This document shows, one piece after another, positions 1-7,251 of a stretch of DNA of 10,653 nt. The DNA comes from Deinococcus sp. GTDB taxonomy: Bacteria > Deinococcota > Deinococci > Deinococcales > Deinococcaceae. Each line of letters opens with the position of its first letter. Within the stretch, counting starts at the first letter, position 1. The notes under the pieces are model-generated. The model was not told the origin of the DNA and made no database searches. It was given only the letters and a program-made list of their open reading frames with translations. Made by a program: the position numbers and the translations under genes. Where the stretch lies: positions 1 through 10,653 of the forward strand of contig JAGLBF010000079.1 in assembly GCA_018260375.1 (NCBI GenBank), written 5' to 3'.

Positions 1-61
1 CGTCCAATCCGCTAAATTTCGGCCTCAAGGCCGCCTAAAACTGCACGAACCATTGAACAGT

Positions 62-82
62 GGATGCGAGTAGAATCTGTAT
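62..82 (+). repeat. fragment of dispersed intergenic repeat
   Basis: A short mosaic of repeat motifs found elsewhere in the window. GGATGCGAGT (62-71) is the exact reverse complement of 9606-9615, inside the large inverted-repeat element. It is followed by GAATCTGTAT (73-82), the terminal motif of the 70-bp repeats at 3904, 7151 and 9428. The rest of the 70-bp unit is not recognisable upstream, so this is a remnant or a different family member. Confidence 0.55.
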
Positions 83-104
83 AAACATCAGCTAAGAACA
101 GTCA

Positions 105-146
105 GCACAAAGCCCTCACCTGTGAAACCGGGTGAGGGCTTTGTGC
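105..146 (-). terminator. hairpin terminator of rpsA, possibly bidirectional
   Basis: A perfect 16-bp inverted repeat (105-120 with 131-146) encloses a 10-nt loop. It begins 36 nt past the rpsA stop codon. The GC core (GCCCTCACC with GGTGAGGGC) is followed by TTTGTGC on both strands, so it could stop transcription from either side. The U-tract is weak, so efficiency cannot be judged by eye. Confidence 0.75.
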
Positions 147-181
147 TTGAACCCAGGGCCTGAGCCTAGGCAGCGATAAAC

Positions 182-2116
182 TTACTCTTCGCTCTTACCT
201 TCTTCTTTCTTGTCGCCCAGGCCAAACTGTGCGAACAGGTCAGCGTACACGTCGCCCAGCTTGGTGCTGATTTTGCCGCCCTGTTGGGCATCTTTGGCAT
301 TATAGGTGTAGTCAGCGTCACCACCACGGCGACCGCCACCGCTGCGGCCTGCGCCACGAGAAGCGCCGCCCGCTTGTCCGCCGCCAAACTGGGGCGAACG
401 GCTGCCACCGCCTTGTGACACAAAGTCGCTGCCCGTGCGGGTAGGCAGGGGCGCGCCACCGAGAGCGCGGCGACGGCTGAGGCTGGCACGCTGCTCCACG
501 GGGTCAATGTTCAAAATAACAGCTTCAATGTCGTCGCCGCGCTTAAACAGGTCAGCTGGGTTATTGACACGGTTAAGGTCAAGTTCGGAGATGTGAATCA
601 GGCCTTCAATGCCTTCTTCAATTTCCATAAACACACCAAAGTCAGTTAGGCCAGTGACCTTGCCCTTCACAGGGGTACCCGGTGGGAAGCGGTCAGGCAG
701 GCTGCTCCAGGGATCGTCCGTAGCTTGACGCAGGCCCAGGCTGATACGGCGCTCTTTGGGGTCTATCCGAAGGATGATGGCTTCAACTTCGTCGCCTTCT
801 TTCAGCACTTCGTTGGGGTGACGCACGCGCTTGGTCCAGCTAAGTTCACTGACGTGTACCAGACCCTCTAGGCCGGGCTCAATCTCAACAAAGGCGCCGA
901 AGTTAGTGAGGTTCGTGACCTTACCAGTGACCTTCTGACCGATGCTGTACTTATCAATGGCCCCTTCCCAGGGGTCGGTGGTAAGTGACTTCATAGACAG
1001 GTTGATGCGGTCGCGGCCTGGGTCAACGTCAATAACCTGTACCTGTACCTTGTCGCCTACCTTGACTACGTCTTTGGGATGGTTAAAGCGCCCGTAGGTC
1101 AGCTCACTGCGGTGCACTAAGCCGTCAATACCGCCCAGGTTGACAAACACACCAAAATCAGTAATCTCCACCACTTCGCCTTCAAACTGGCTGCCAGGCT
1201 CAAGTTGACCCATGGTGGTATCGCGCGCCTTGCGCTTCTCATCTTGCATGATTTCTCGGTGCGAAATGATTACGCGGTTGCGCTTGCGGTTAAGCTCGAT
1301 AAGTTTGACTTCCAGAGGCTTGCCCACATAAGGATCAAGCTCGTTGACGCGGCGAGTATCTACCTGCGAGGCAGGCAAGAAGGCGCGGATACCGTCAATC
1401 ATGGCAACAAGGCCACCCTTGACCTTTTCAACGATGTCCACTTGAAAGGACTCATCATTTTTTTGCATGTTCTCAAGCACGCGCCAGCCTTTATCTTGCT
1501 CGGCACGCTTTTTGCTGAGAATCAGTTGGCCGTTCGCCAGGTCAGAGCGCACCACATACGCTTCAATCTGGTCGCCTGCTTTGTACTGCTGCTGGGCTTC
1601 TTCCTGGGTCATAGGCTCATCGCCAAGCTGGTTAAAGGGGATGATGCCTTCAATCTTGGCGCCTACGTCTACAGCAATGCCTTCACTGCCGATAAAGACA
1701 ACTGTGCCGTTCACCACGTCACCACGGGCGGGGCCAGACTGGTCTTGGTGCTCAGTGTCCAGGGTAGCGAGTACGTCCTCCATGGTCATGGCAGGGTAGT
1801 CGTCGTCGTTGCGGCTGTCAGCGGGCTTGCTTTCCGCTTGCGCTACGGGCGCTGCCTGCTCGGCTTCAGGAGCAGCGGCTTGCTGGGTTTCAGCAGGCTT
1901 GCTGTCAGTCTGCTCGGCGGTGGCCTGCACAGCTTCAACCTGTTGGCTGTCGGCCTGCGCGGTTTCGGCTGGCTGGCTCTGCACGCTCTGGGCCTGCACG
2001 GGTTCGGTCTGCACACTTTCTTCGGTGTGAGGGGCTACGGCGCTGCCCTCTTGCGCCTGGGTATTGGGCTGAATATCTCCGGCCTGATCCGGAGTGCGGC
2101 TAACTTGGTCTTCCAC
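182..2116 (-). CDS. rpsA: 30S ribosomal protein S1
   Basis: RNA-binding ribosomal protein that helps load mRNA on the 30S subunit; cytoplasmic. The product has 644 residues. Residues 1-105 are low-complexity and rich in Gln, Ala, Glu and Ser. Five S1 (OB-fold) domains follow at about 131-204, 222-287, 307-376, 392-463 and 479-548. The last three carry the canonical pattern of D/N-FGxF followed by G-hydrophobic-H-x-SEL (for example DFGVFVNL, NFGAFVEI, DFGVFMEI). Residues about 565-600 are Gly/Arg-rich, followed by an acidic/basic tail. The start is GTG (2114-2116), supported by an AGGAGG site at 2126-2131, 9 nt upstream. E. coli S1 has six domains; the sixth is replaced here by the Gly/Arg tail. 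The first two domains are more divergent, as expected for the ribosome-anchoring pair. The gene has its own promoter and terminator. Confidence 0.96.
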   Translation of the reverse strand: MEDQVSRTPDQAGDIQPNTQAQEGSAVAPHTEESVQTEPVQAQSVQSQPAETAQADSQQVEAVQATAEQTDSKPAETQQAAAPEAEQAAPVAQAESKPADSRNDDDYPAMTMEDVLATLDTEHQDQSGPARGDVVNGTVVFIGSEGIAVDVGAKIEGIIPFNQLGDEPMTQEEAQQQYKAGDQIEAYVVRSDLANGQLILSKKRAEQDKGWRVLENMQKNDESFQVDIVEKVKGGLVAMIDGIRAFLPASQVDTRRVNELDPYVGKPLEVKLIELNRKRNRVIISHREIMQDEKRKARDTTMGQLEPGSQFEGEVVEITDFGVFVNLGGIDGLVHRSELTYGRFNHPKDVVKVGDKVQVQVIDVDPGRDRINLSMKSLTTDPWEGAIDKYSIGQKVTGKVTNLTNFGAFVEIEPGLEGLVHVSELSWTKRVRHPNEVLKEGDEVEAIILRIDPKERRISLGLRQATDDPWSSLPDRFPPGTPVKGKVTGLTDFGVFMEIEEGIEGLIHISELDLNRVNNPADLFKRGDDIEAVILNIDPVEQRASLSRRRALGGAPLPTRTGSDFVSQGGGSRSPQFGGGQAGGASRGAGRSGGGRRGGDADYTYNAKDAQQGGKISTKLGDVYADLFAQFGLGDKKEEGKSEE

Positions 2117-2162
2117 TTTGGTGTTCCTCCTGGCAGCTCGCGCTTAAACGCGGCAACACTTT

Positions 2163-2191
2163 AGTTTAACACTTTTTTATACGCGTGGCAA
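2163..2191 (-). promoter_or_regulatory. sigma70-type promoter of rpsA
   Basis: On the minus strand TTGCCA (2186-2191) and TAAACT (2163-2168) are separated by 17 nt, giving a start about 40 nt before the rpsA GTG. The -35 box matches consensus at 5 of 6 positions and the -10 box fits TANNNT. The leader contains CGCG-TTTAAG-CGCG, a short symmetric sequence just upstream of the ribosome site. Confidence 0.6.
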
Positions 2192-2279
2192 GCAAAATCA
2201 CGGTGCTTTTCATCTTAATCTTAGAGAAAAATCTGGGCCGCTTTCCTGTTTCTGGGGCGCAGCGCTTAGGCTGCGGGCC

Positions 2280-2309
2280 TTGACAGGCGACGCGCCCAGT
2301 GCGTATACT
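2280..2309 (+). promoter_or_regulatory. near-consensus sigma70 promoter, probably for tRNA-Gln
   Basis: A perfect -35 box TTGACA (2280-2285) and TATACT (2304-2309) are separated by 18 nt. The nearest downstream gene on this strand is tRNA-Gln, about 135 nt after the expected start, so the primary transcript would carry a long 5' leader. A closer TACAAT box at 2416-2421 has no convincing -35 partner. The match is seen directly; the target gene is inferred. Confidence 0.6.
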
Positions 2310-2332
2310 CCCCGTTGCCGCATTGCTGGCAG

Positions 2333-2374
2333 GTCAGACTAACTAGGCAAGACCAACCAAGCTAGACCAATCGA
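2333..2374 (+). repeat. three contiguous imperfect 14-bp units
   Basis: Units at 2333-2346, 2347-2360 and 2361-2374 share the core AGAC(C/T)AA. Units two and three agree at about 11 of 14 positions, and the first is more divergent. They lie between the strong promoter at 2280 and the tRNA, in the presumed 5' leader. No function is evident. Confidence 0.4.
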
Positions 2375-2450
2375 GGCAGGCAGGCCGCAGCCCAAAGTAG
2401 GCTAGGTGTTAGCACTACAATTTGCGGTAGCCTTGCGGTGAGTTATCTAT

Positions 2451-2521
2451 TGGGGCATCGTCTAACGGCAGGACAACGGTCTCTGACACCGTCAGTCAAG
2501 GTTCGAATCCTTGTGCCCCAA
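2451..2521 (+). tRNA. tRNA-Gln (anticodon CUG)
   Basis: A complete cloverleaf is visible. The acceptor stem is TGGGGCA (2451-2457) with TGCCCCA (2514-2520), followed by discriminator A2521 and a genomically encoded CCA (2522-2524). The anticodon stem ACGGT/ACCGT holds the loop CTCTGAC, with anticodon CTG at 2483-2485, which reads CAG (Gln). The T arm is CAAGG-TTCGAAT-CCTTG. The weak U1-A72 end pair is typical of glutamine tRNAs. It stands alone, with no other tRNA nearby. Confidence 0.95.
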
Positions 2522-2532
2522 CCATTTCCGGT

Positions 2533-2567
2533 AAGACACCTTCTACGCACTGTGGGGGGTGTCTTTT
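2533..2567 (+). terminator. rho-independent terminator after tRNA-Gln
   Basis: AAGACACC (2533-2540) pairs perfectly with GGTGTCTT (2558-2565) across a 17-nt loop, and the right arm runs into TTTTATA. It begins 9 nt after the encoded CCA and fits the 3' end of a single-tRNA transcript. Confidence 0.75.
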
Positions 2568-2700
2568 ATAGATATATAGAGTGGTGGCGTGGTGTTCTGG
2601 TGGTGTGGTTTCCTGGGGGCGTGGCGGCCAGCAGATGAGTGGGCGGTAAAGAGCAGTTGAGCCTAGTGGTGAACTTGTGCCACAGTGGCCTGTATACACC

Positions 2701-2759
2701 TTATAAATACTTTAATTTATAAACTAGTTTTTAAACTATATCTATAAATCTGATAGCCT
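2701..2759 (+). promoter_or_regulatory. AT-rich promoter/operator region of trxB
   Basis: A sharply AT-rich island in an otherwise GC-rich neighbourhood. It holds a perfect 8-bp inverted repeat, TTATAAAT (2701-2708) with ATTTATAA (2715-2722), and an overlapping 10-bp palindrome AAACTAGTTT (2721-2730). TATAAA occurs three times (2702, 2718 and 2743). A TANNNT box, TAGCCT (2754-2759), ends 6 nt before the trxB ATG, and no Shine-Dalgarno sequence is present. This fits the leaderless arrangement common in Deinococcus. No clear -35 box is seen, so the start point is inferred. Confidence 0.45.
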
Positions 2760-2765
2760 GTAGCT

Positions 2766-3776
<1,011 letters not shown>

Positions 3777-3882
3777 AAGCAGGATAAAGGGCGGTAGGTG
3801 TGTCTGTAGCTTAAAGGTGGGGGCGAGTTTTGGCCGCTCATACGATACGCACGGCGCCTCATCACAGCACAGCAGGACAAGC

Positions 3883-3907
3883 GCCGCCCCTGCCTACCGT
3901 GGGCGGC
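3883..3907. terminator. possible hairpin between converging trxB and decarboxylase genes
   Basis: GCCGCCC (3883-3889) pairs with GGGCGGC (3901-3907) around an 11-nt loop. In addition CGGTAGG (3792-3798) matches CCTACCG (3893-3899) at a distance. The location between two convergent genes suits a shared terminator, but no U-tract follows on either strand. Confidence 0.3.
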
Positions 3908-3973
3908 CTTGGTGTTACGCCCGCTGGCCTTCTTTTGCCGCATACTCAACAAGGTTCGAGTTGGAATCTGTAT
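3904..3973 (+). repeat. 70-bp intergenic repeat, copy 1
   Basis: Member of the family that ends in GAATCTGTAT. It contains TACGCCCGCTGGCC (3916-3929), TTCTTTTGCCG, CAAGGTTCGAG and the terminal motif at 3964-3973. It aligns with the copy at 10569-10638, with equal total length and TACGCCCGCTGG at the same offset. It lies between the 3' ends of trxB and the decarboxylase gene. No coding potential or transposase is attached. Confidence 0.75.
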
Positions 3974-4009
3974 AAGGCCCGGATACCCAAAAGACTTCAT
4001 CCAGAAGAC

Positions 4010-5452
4010 TCAAAGAATCTTTTCTCCGAGTTCCTGTGCGACCTCCAGAATAAAAGGAACGGCTGCTTGCGGCGTGCGGAAGTTGACAAAGCATACGCGC
4101 AGGCATATTTTGCCGTCCAGCACAGCCGGGGCTAAGTAGACTCTGCCGTCTTGCTGCATGGCGCGGGCCAGCGCAGTGTTGTGGGTGTTGAGTTGGTCTT
4201 CGGGCAAACCTGCACGGGGAATGTGGCGAAAGCAGATGGTGGACAGCATAGGCTCGTGCAGCAGCTCAAACTGCGGGTGCTGGCGCACCAACTCGGTAAA
4301 GGTCTGGGCCTGCTGTAAGGTACCTGCTATCCAGCTGCGAAACTGCGCTGCGCCGTGTGAGCGCATAGACAGCCACAGTCGCAACGACCGAAAGGGCCGC
4401 GAGTATTCCAGGGTTTGGTCTACGGGGTTACTGGCATCTTCTTCGTGGAGCATGTAGCGCTCCTCGTGCCCAAAGGTGGCGCGTAAAATCCCTTTTTGGC
4501 GCAGCAAAACCGCACTGCAACTTTTTTGCATGCCCAGCCACTTGTGCGCGTCAACGGTCGCTGAGTCGGCTCTGTCTAGTCCAGCAAAAAGGGGCTTGGC
4601 TTGCTCAGTGGCGGCGGCAGGCAGGCCATAGGCGCCGTCAACGTGCAGCCAGACCTTGTAGCGCTCACATACGTCGGCAATGTCGGCGATGGAATCTACT
4701 GCGCCGGTAAGGGTAGTGCCAGCGGTGGCGACTACCGCTACGGGGACGCGCCCGGCGGCTATATCCTGCTGAATGACCTGCTCAAGTGCTCCGGGCTGCA
4801 TCTGCCGTTTGCCGTTGACTGGTATGCGCCGCAGTGACTGGCTGCCCAGCCCCGCTACCTCTACCGCCCGCACCACCGAGTGATGCGCCTCGTCTGAGCA
4901 GTACACGGTCGCGCTGCCTGCCTGTACTCCGCGCCTACGGCTGTCGGGCAGGGCGTGTTCACGGGCGGCGAGAAGCGCTGTGAGGTTAGAAGTTTGCCCG
5001 CCGCTGGTAAAGTGCCCCTCGCCCAGCGGAAAGCCTACAAATTCGGCTATCCACTGCACGGCCTGTTGGTCAAGCTGGTCGGCTGCGCCCGCTGCCGTTG
5101 CCAGATTGATGTCATAGGCCGCCGAAATGGCCGAGGCCAGCACGCTGGTTTCCAGGCCGCTTGAGCCGACGTAAGCCACAAAAAGCGGGCGGGCAGGCGA
5201 CACGCTTGATTCTAAAATCTGTACTGCGTCACCCAGCGCGTGGGCGGGGTCTTCGCCCTGCTCGGGCAGTGGCGTGCCTAGGCGCTTTAGAAGTTCAGTG
5301 CTTAGCTGCGGCTCACTGGGGCGCGGATGGTCAAACGAATCCCAGGCACTGAGCAGGTGGCGGGTCAGCTCTTGCAAAATCTCGGTACGGTTGCTCAGGG
5401 CGGGCTTGGGTGTGGGCGAGGCGTTGCTGGGGCGCATACCGGTTGTGGTCAT
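4010..5452 (-). CDS. PLP-dependent amino acid decarboxylase (aromatic-L-amino-acid/group II type)
   Basis: Fold-type I pyridoxal-phosphate enzyme predicted to remove the carboxyl group of an amino acid and give an amine. Numbered from the ATG at 5450-5452 (480 residues), FTSGGQTSNL (148-157) is the phosphate/cofactor loop. EAHHSV (188-193) includes the His that stacks on the PLP ring in this family. ATAGTT (242-247) and HVDGAYG (270-276) hold the Asp that contacts the pyridine nitrogen, and DAHKW (301-305) carries Lys304, the Schiff-base lysine. Length matches bacterial aromatic amino acid decarboxylases. A TTG three codons upstream (5461) is possible but has no better ribosome site. The gene is divergent from an AsnC-type regulator across a 100-bp gap, suggesting local control. 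The substrate (Trp, Tyr, Phe, DOPA or another) cannot be read from sequence alone; diaminobutyrate or glutamate decarboxylase is less likely. Confidence 0.85.
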   Translation of the reverse strand: MTTTGMRPSNASPTPKPALSNRTEILQELTRHLLSAWDSFDHPRPSEPQLSTELLKRLGTPLPEQGEDPAHALGDAVQILESSVSPARPLFVAYVGSSGLETSVLASAISAAYDINLATAAGAADQLDQQAVQWIAEFVGFPLGEGHFTSGGQTSNLTALLAAREHALPDSRRRGVQAGSATVYCSDEAHHSVVRAVEVAGLGSQSLRRIPVNGKRQMQPGALEQVIQQDIAAGRVPVAVVATAGTTLTGAVDSIADIADVCERYKVWLHVDGAYGLPAAATEQAKPLFAGLDRADSATVDAHKWLGMQKSCSAVLLRQKGILRATFGHEERYMLHEEDASNPVDQTLEYSRPFRSLRLWLSMRSHGAAQFRSWIAGTLQQAQTFTELVRQHPQFELLHEPMLSTICFRHIPRAGLPEDQLNTHNTALARAMQQDGRVYLAPAVLDGKICLRVCFVNFRTPQAAVPFILEVAQELGEKIL

Positions 5453-5552
5453 GCCTAACAATGTGTCAAATGCTAACTATATTTGCAATATCACCCCGCT
5501 GTAGTGAGCAAAAAGGCACCGATATAGATTAAAATGTGACATACTGCTCAGC
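5453..5552. promoter_or_regulatory. divergent promoter/operator region, decarboxylase and AsnC regulator
   Basis: This 100-bp gap must hold both divergent promoters. It contains the AT-rich dyad ATATT-TGC-AATAT-like sequence (5479-5491) and two similar direct motifs, ATGTGTCAAATGCT (5461-5474) and ATGTGACATACTGCT (5534-5548). Lrp/AsnC proteins usually bind several AT-rich, weakly symmetric sites, so these are candidate operators. CATACT (5540-5545) ends 7 nt before the regulator's ATG and may be its -10 box; no Shine-Dalgarno sequence is seen. The motifs are observed, and their role is inferred. Confidence 0.4.
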
Positions 5553-6026
5553 ATGGACCGGTTAGATGCTCAGATACTGCTGGCGCTTGATGACGCTCCT
5601 GACATCACCAACCTAGAATTGGCGCGGAAACTGGGTATTGCCCGCAACACCTTGCAAGCGCGGCTGCAGCGGCTGCACGCCAACGGCACTGTTTTGGACT
5701 ATAGCCGCCGCATCAGCTCCGCTGCACTGGGACACGCACTCACGGCGTTTGTGTGGGTATCGCTCAGCCAGAGTAGCGGCCCCAGTGCTACCCGCGCGCT
5801 GATCGGTATCCCTGAAGTGACCGAAATACATGCCGTAACAGGCGAGGCCGATTTGCTGCTGCGTATCGCCGCGCGTGACACTGGCGATCTTCACCGCATC
5901 ACGCGCCAGCTTTTGACGGTGAGCGGCGTGCAGCGCACCAGCACCATGATTTCTATGCTGGAAGAAATGCCTCTGCGTGTGCGTCCCCTGCTCGAGCAAA
6001 AAGTGGGGGAGGAGCAGGTAACATAA
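5553..6026 (+). CDS. Lrp/AsnC family transcriptional regulator
   Basis: DNA-binding regulator of the feast/famine family, normally an oligomer that senses an amino acid. The product has 157 residues, the usual size. It begins directly with MDRLDAQILLAL, the typical first helix. The winged helix-turn-helix spans about 18-50, with NLELARKLGIARNTLQARL containing the recognition helix. The RAM/AsnC ligand-binding domain spans about 62-140, with the signature VTGEADLLLRI (95-105). The ATG at 5553 lacks a ribosome site and may be leaderless. It is divergently arranged with the decarboxylase, the classic layout of an AsnC-type protein and its target, so it probably responds to that enzyme's substrate amino acid. 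The effector is unknown. Confidence 0.92.
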   Translation: MDRLDAQILLALDDAPDITNLELARKLGIARNTLQARLQRLHANGTVLDYSRRISSAALGHALTAFVWVSLSQSSGPSATRALIGIPEVTEIHAVTGEADLLLRIAARDTGDLHRITRQLLTVSGVQRTSTMISMLEEMPLRVRPLLEQKVGEEQVT

Positions 6027-6166
6027 ATCCCCCGACTTCACATTTTCAAGCGGTCAACCTCTTTACCGCAACCGACGGCCCATAACGCATTTTCCTACCC
6101 CTTGCCGCTATCATCTACTGACCAACGTTTCACCCCAATTTTTGCACCACCAAAGGAGCCACCCCC

Positions 6167-7120
6167 TTGACCCATACACCGGACATCTCTGCCCTGCTGC
6201 CCTACTGGAAACCCGCGCCGCAAGGCTATAAGCATGTGGTGAGCGTGTCGCTCGGCTCAGGCAAACGCGACGCCCGCGAAGAAACTGAGTTACTGGGCCA
6301 GAAGTTTGTGCTAGAGCGCATAGGCACCGACGGCGACATGCAAAAAGCCCGCCAGATTTTGCTGGCCCTTGACGGCAAGGTAGACGCTTTTGGGCTGGGC
6401 GGCACCGACCTGTATATCGTAGCGGGCGAGCGGCGCTATATGTTTGGTCAGATTGCCCAGATGGTGCGCGGCGTAACCCAGACGCCCGTGCTCGACGGCT
6501 CTGGCCTCAAGCACACGTTAGAGCGCGAGGCCATCGCCCAGGTTGAACCGCTGGTACACTGGCGCGGCTGCAAAACGCTGGTGGTGTCGTCGGTTGACCG
6601 CTTTGGTATGGCAGAAGCCCTCGCTGAGGCGGGCGCAGATGTGCTGTACGGCGATATTGTCTTTGGGCTCAATGTTAATGTGCCTATTCGCAGCCTGGGG
6701 GCGCTGCGCAGGATGGCGCATATCATTTTGCCAGTAGTGACCAAGTTGCCCTTTCAATGGTTTTATCCTACCGGCGAAAAACAAGACAGGAGCGTGCAGG
6801 GTGTGGGCACCAAGTATTACGACTGGGCCGAAGTGATTGCGGGTGACACGCTGTATGTCAAACGCTACGCACCCAAAGACCTCAGCGGCAAAACCATACT
6901 CACCCAGACAATTACCCAAGCTGACCGCATCTGGGCGCAGCAGCACAACCTCAAGCGCCTGATCACCACCACGCCGCGCATAGGTGAGCGCAATTTTGCC
7001 ACCAATGTTATGGAAGCCATGTTCGTCGCCTACAAAGGCGTTAAGTCTGCCCTCACCGAGCAGGAATACCGCGAGCTGATCCGTGCAATGGGCTTTAAGC
7101 CGCAGGTGACAGACTTCTAA
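6167..7120 (+). CDS. conserved protein annotated as quinate 5-dehydrogenase in Deinococci
   Basis: The product has 317 residues. To my recollection, proteins like this are labelled quinate 5-dehydrogenase in Deinococcus genomes, which would place it near the quinate/shikimate pathway. The sequence gives only partial support. The segment TLVVSSVDRFGMAEALAEAG (137-156) resembles a beta-alpha-beta nucleotide-binding unit with an acidic end (GADVLYGD), but the Gly-rich GxGGxx turn of quinate/shikimate dehydrogenases is absent. Other distinctive segments are SLGSGKRD (28-35), RIGTDGD (51-57), GLGGTDLYI (76-84), DGSGLKHTLER (110-120), LPFQWFYPTGEKQ (194-206) and TTTPRIGERN (267-276). There is no signal peptide or membrane segment. 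The start is TTG (6167-6169), chosen for the AAGGAG at 6153-6158, 8 nt upstream; no ATG occurs until residue 58. It stands between the AsnC regulator and pta on the same strand, with 140 bp and 131 bp gaps. The substrate is uncertain. Confidence 0.6.
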   Translation: MTHTPDISALLPYWKPAPQGYKHVVSVSLGSGKRDAREETELLGQKFVLERIGTDGDMQKARQILLALDGKVDAFGLGGTDLYIVAGERRYMFGQIAQMVRGVTQTPVLDGSGLKHTLEREAIAQVEPLVHWRGCKTLVVSSVDRFGMAEALAEAGADVLYGDIVFGLNVNVPIRSLGALRRMAHIILPVVTKLPFQWFYPTGEKQDRSVQGVGTKYYDWAEVIAGDTLYVKRYAPKDLSGKTILTQTITQADRIWAQQHNLKRLITTTPRIGERNFATNVMEAMFVAYKGVKSALTEQEYRELIRAMGFKPQVTDF

Positions 7121-7150
7121 CACGGCCCACGCTTCATACCGTGCGGAACC

Positions 7151-7220
7151 CGTACTTGTTCCTACGCTTCTTGGTTGGGTTTTTGCCGTGGTTTCAATAC
7201 GGTTTAGTCGGAATCTGTAT
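7151..7220 (+). repeat. 70-bp intergenic repeat, copy 2 (upstream of pta)
   Basis: It begins CGTACTTGTTCCTACGC, identical to the start of the copy at 10569, and ends GGAATCTGTAT like copy 1. The middle is divergent but keeps TTTTTGCCG, CAATACGGTT and overall spacing. It ends 19 nt before the putative pta -10 box, so its 3' end would occupy the -35 region of the pta promoter. Confidence 0.75.
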
Positions 7221-7239
7221 TGGGACGGCCTGCACACGG

Positions 7240-7245
7240 TACTAT
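7240..7245 (+). promoter_or_regulatory. putative -10 box of leaderless pta promoter
   Basis: TACTAT fits TANNNT and ends 6 nt before the pta ATG at 7252, which has no Shine-Dalgarno sequence. This is the same spacing as at trxB. The -35 region (around 7217-7222) is the end of the repeat copy and is not close to TTGACA. Confidence 0.45.
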
Positions 7246-7251
7246 GCGCCT

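Noticed and set aside
1205..2164. Long open frame antisense to rpsA (319 aa, hydrophobic)
   Set aside because: It mirrors the Gln/Ala-rich and S1-domain codons of rpsA, whose domains, ribosome site and promoter are all clear. The product has no recognisable family and is rich in Leu/Gly/His from antisense codons.
2438..2638. Small frame of 66 aa across the tRNA
   Set aside because: It is occupied by tRNA-Gln and its terminator; no independent evidence for translation.
3830..4139. Short plus-strand frames (76-101 aa) overlapping the end of the decarboxylase gene
   Set aside because: They cross repeat copy 1 and the antisense of conserved decarboxylase codons, with no ribosome site.
5464..5469. 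TTGACA on the minus strand as -35 box of the decarboxylase gene
   Set aside because: It lies only 11 nt before the ATG, so a matching -10 box would fall inside the coding region.
7141..7251. N-terminal extension of Pta by 37 residues from a GTG, resembling a membrane segment
   Set aside because: It is encoded by repeat copy 2, precedes the conserved FFVGPVG start, has no ribosome site, and bacterial Pta is a soluble enzyme.
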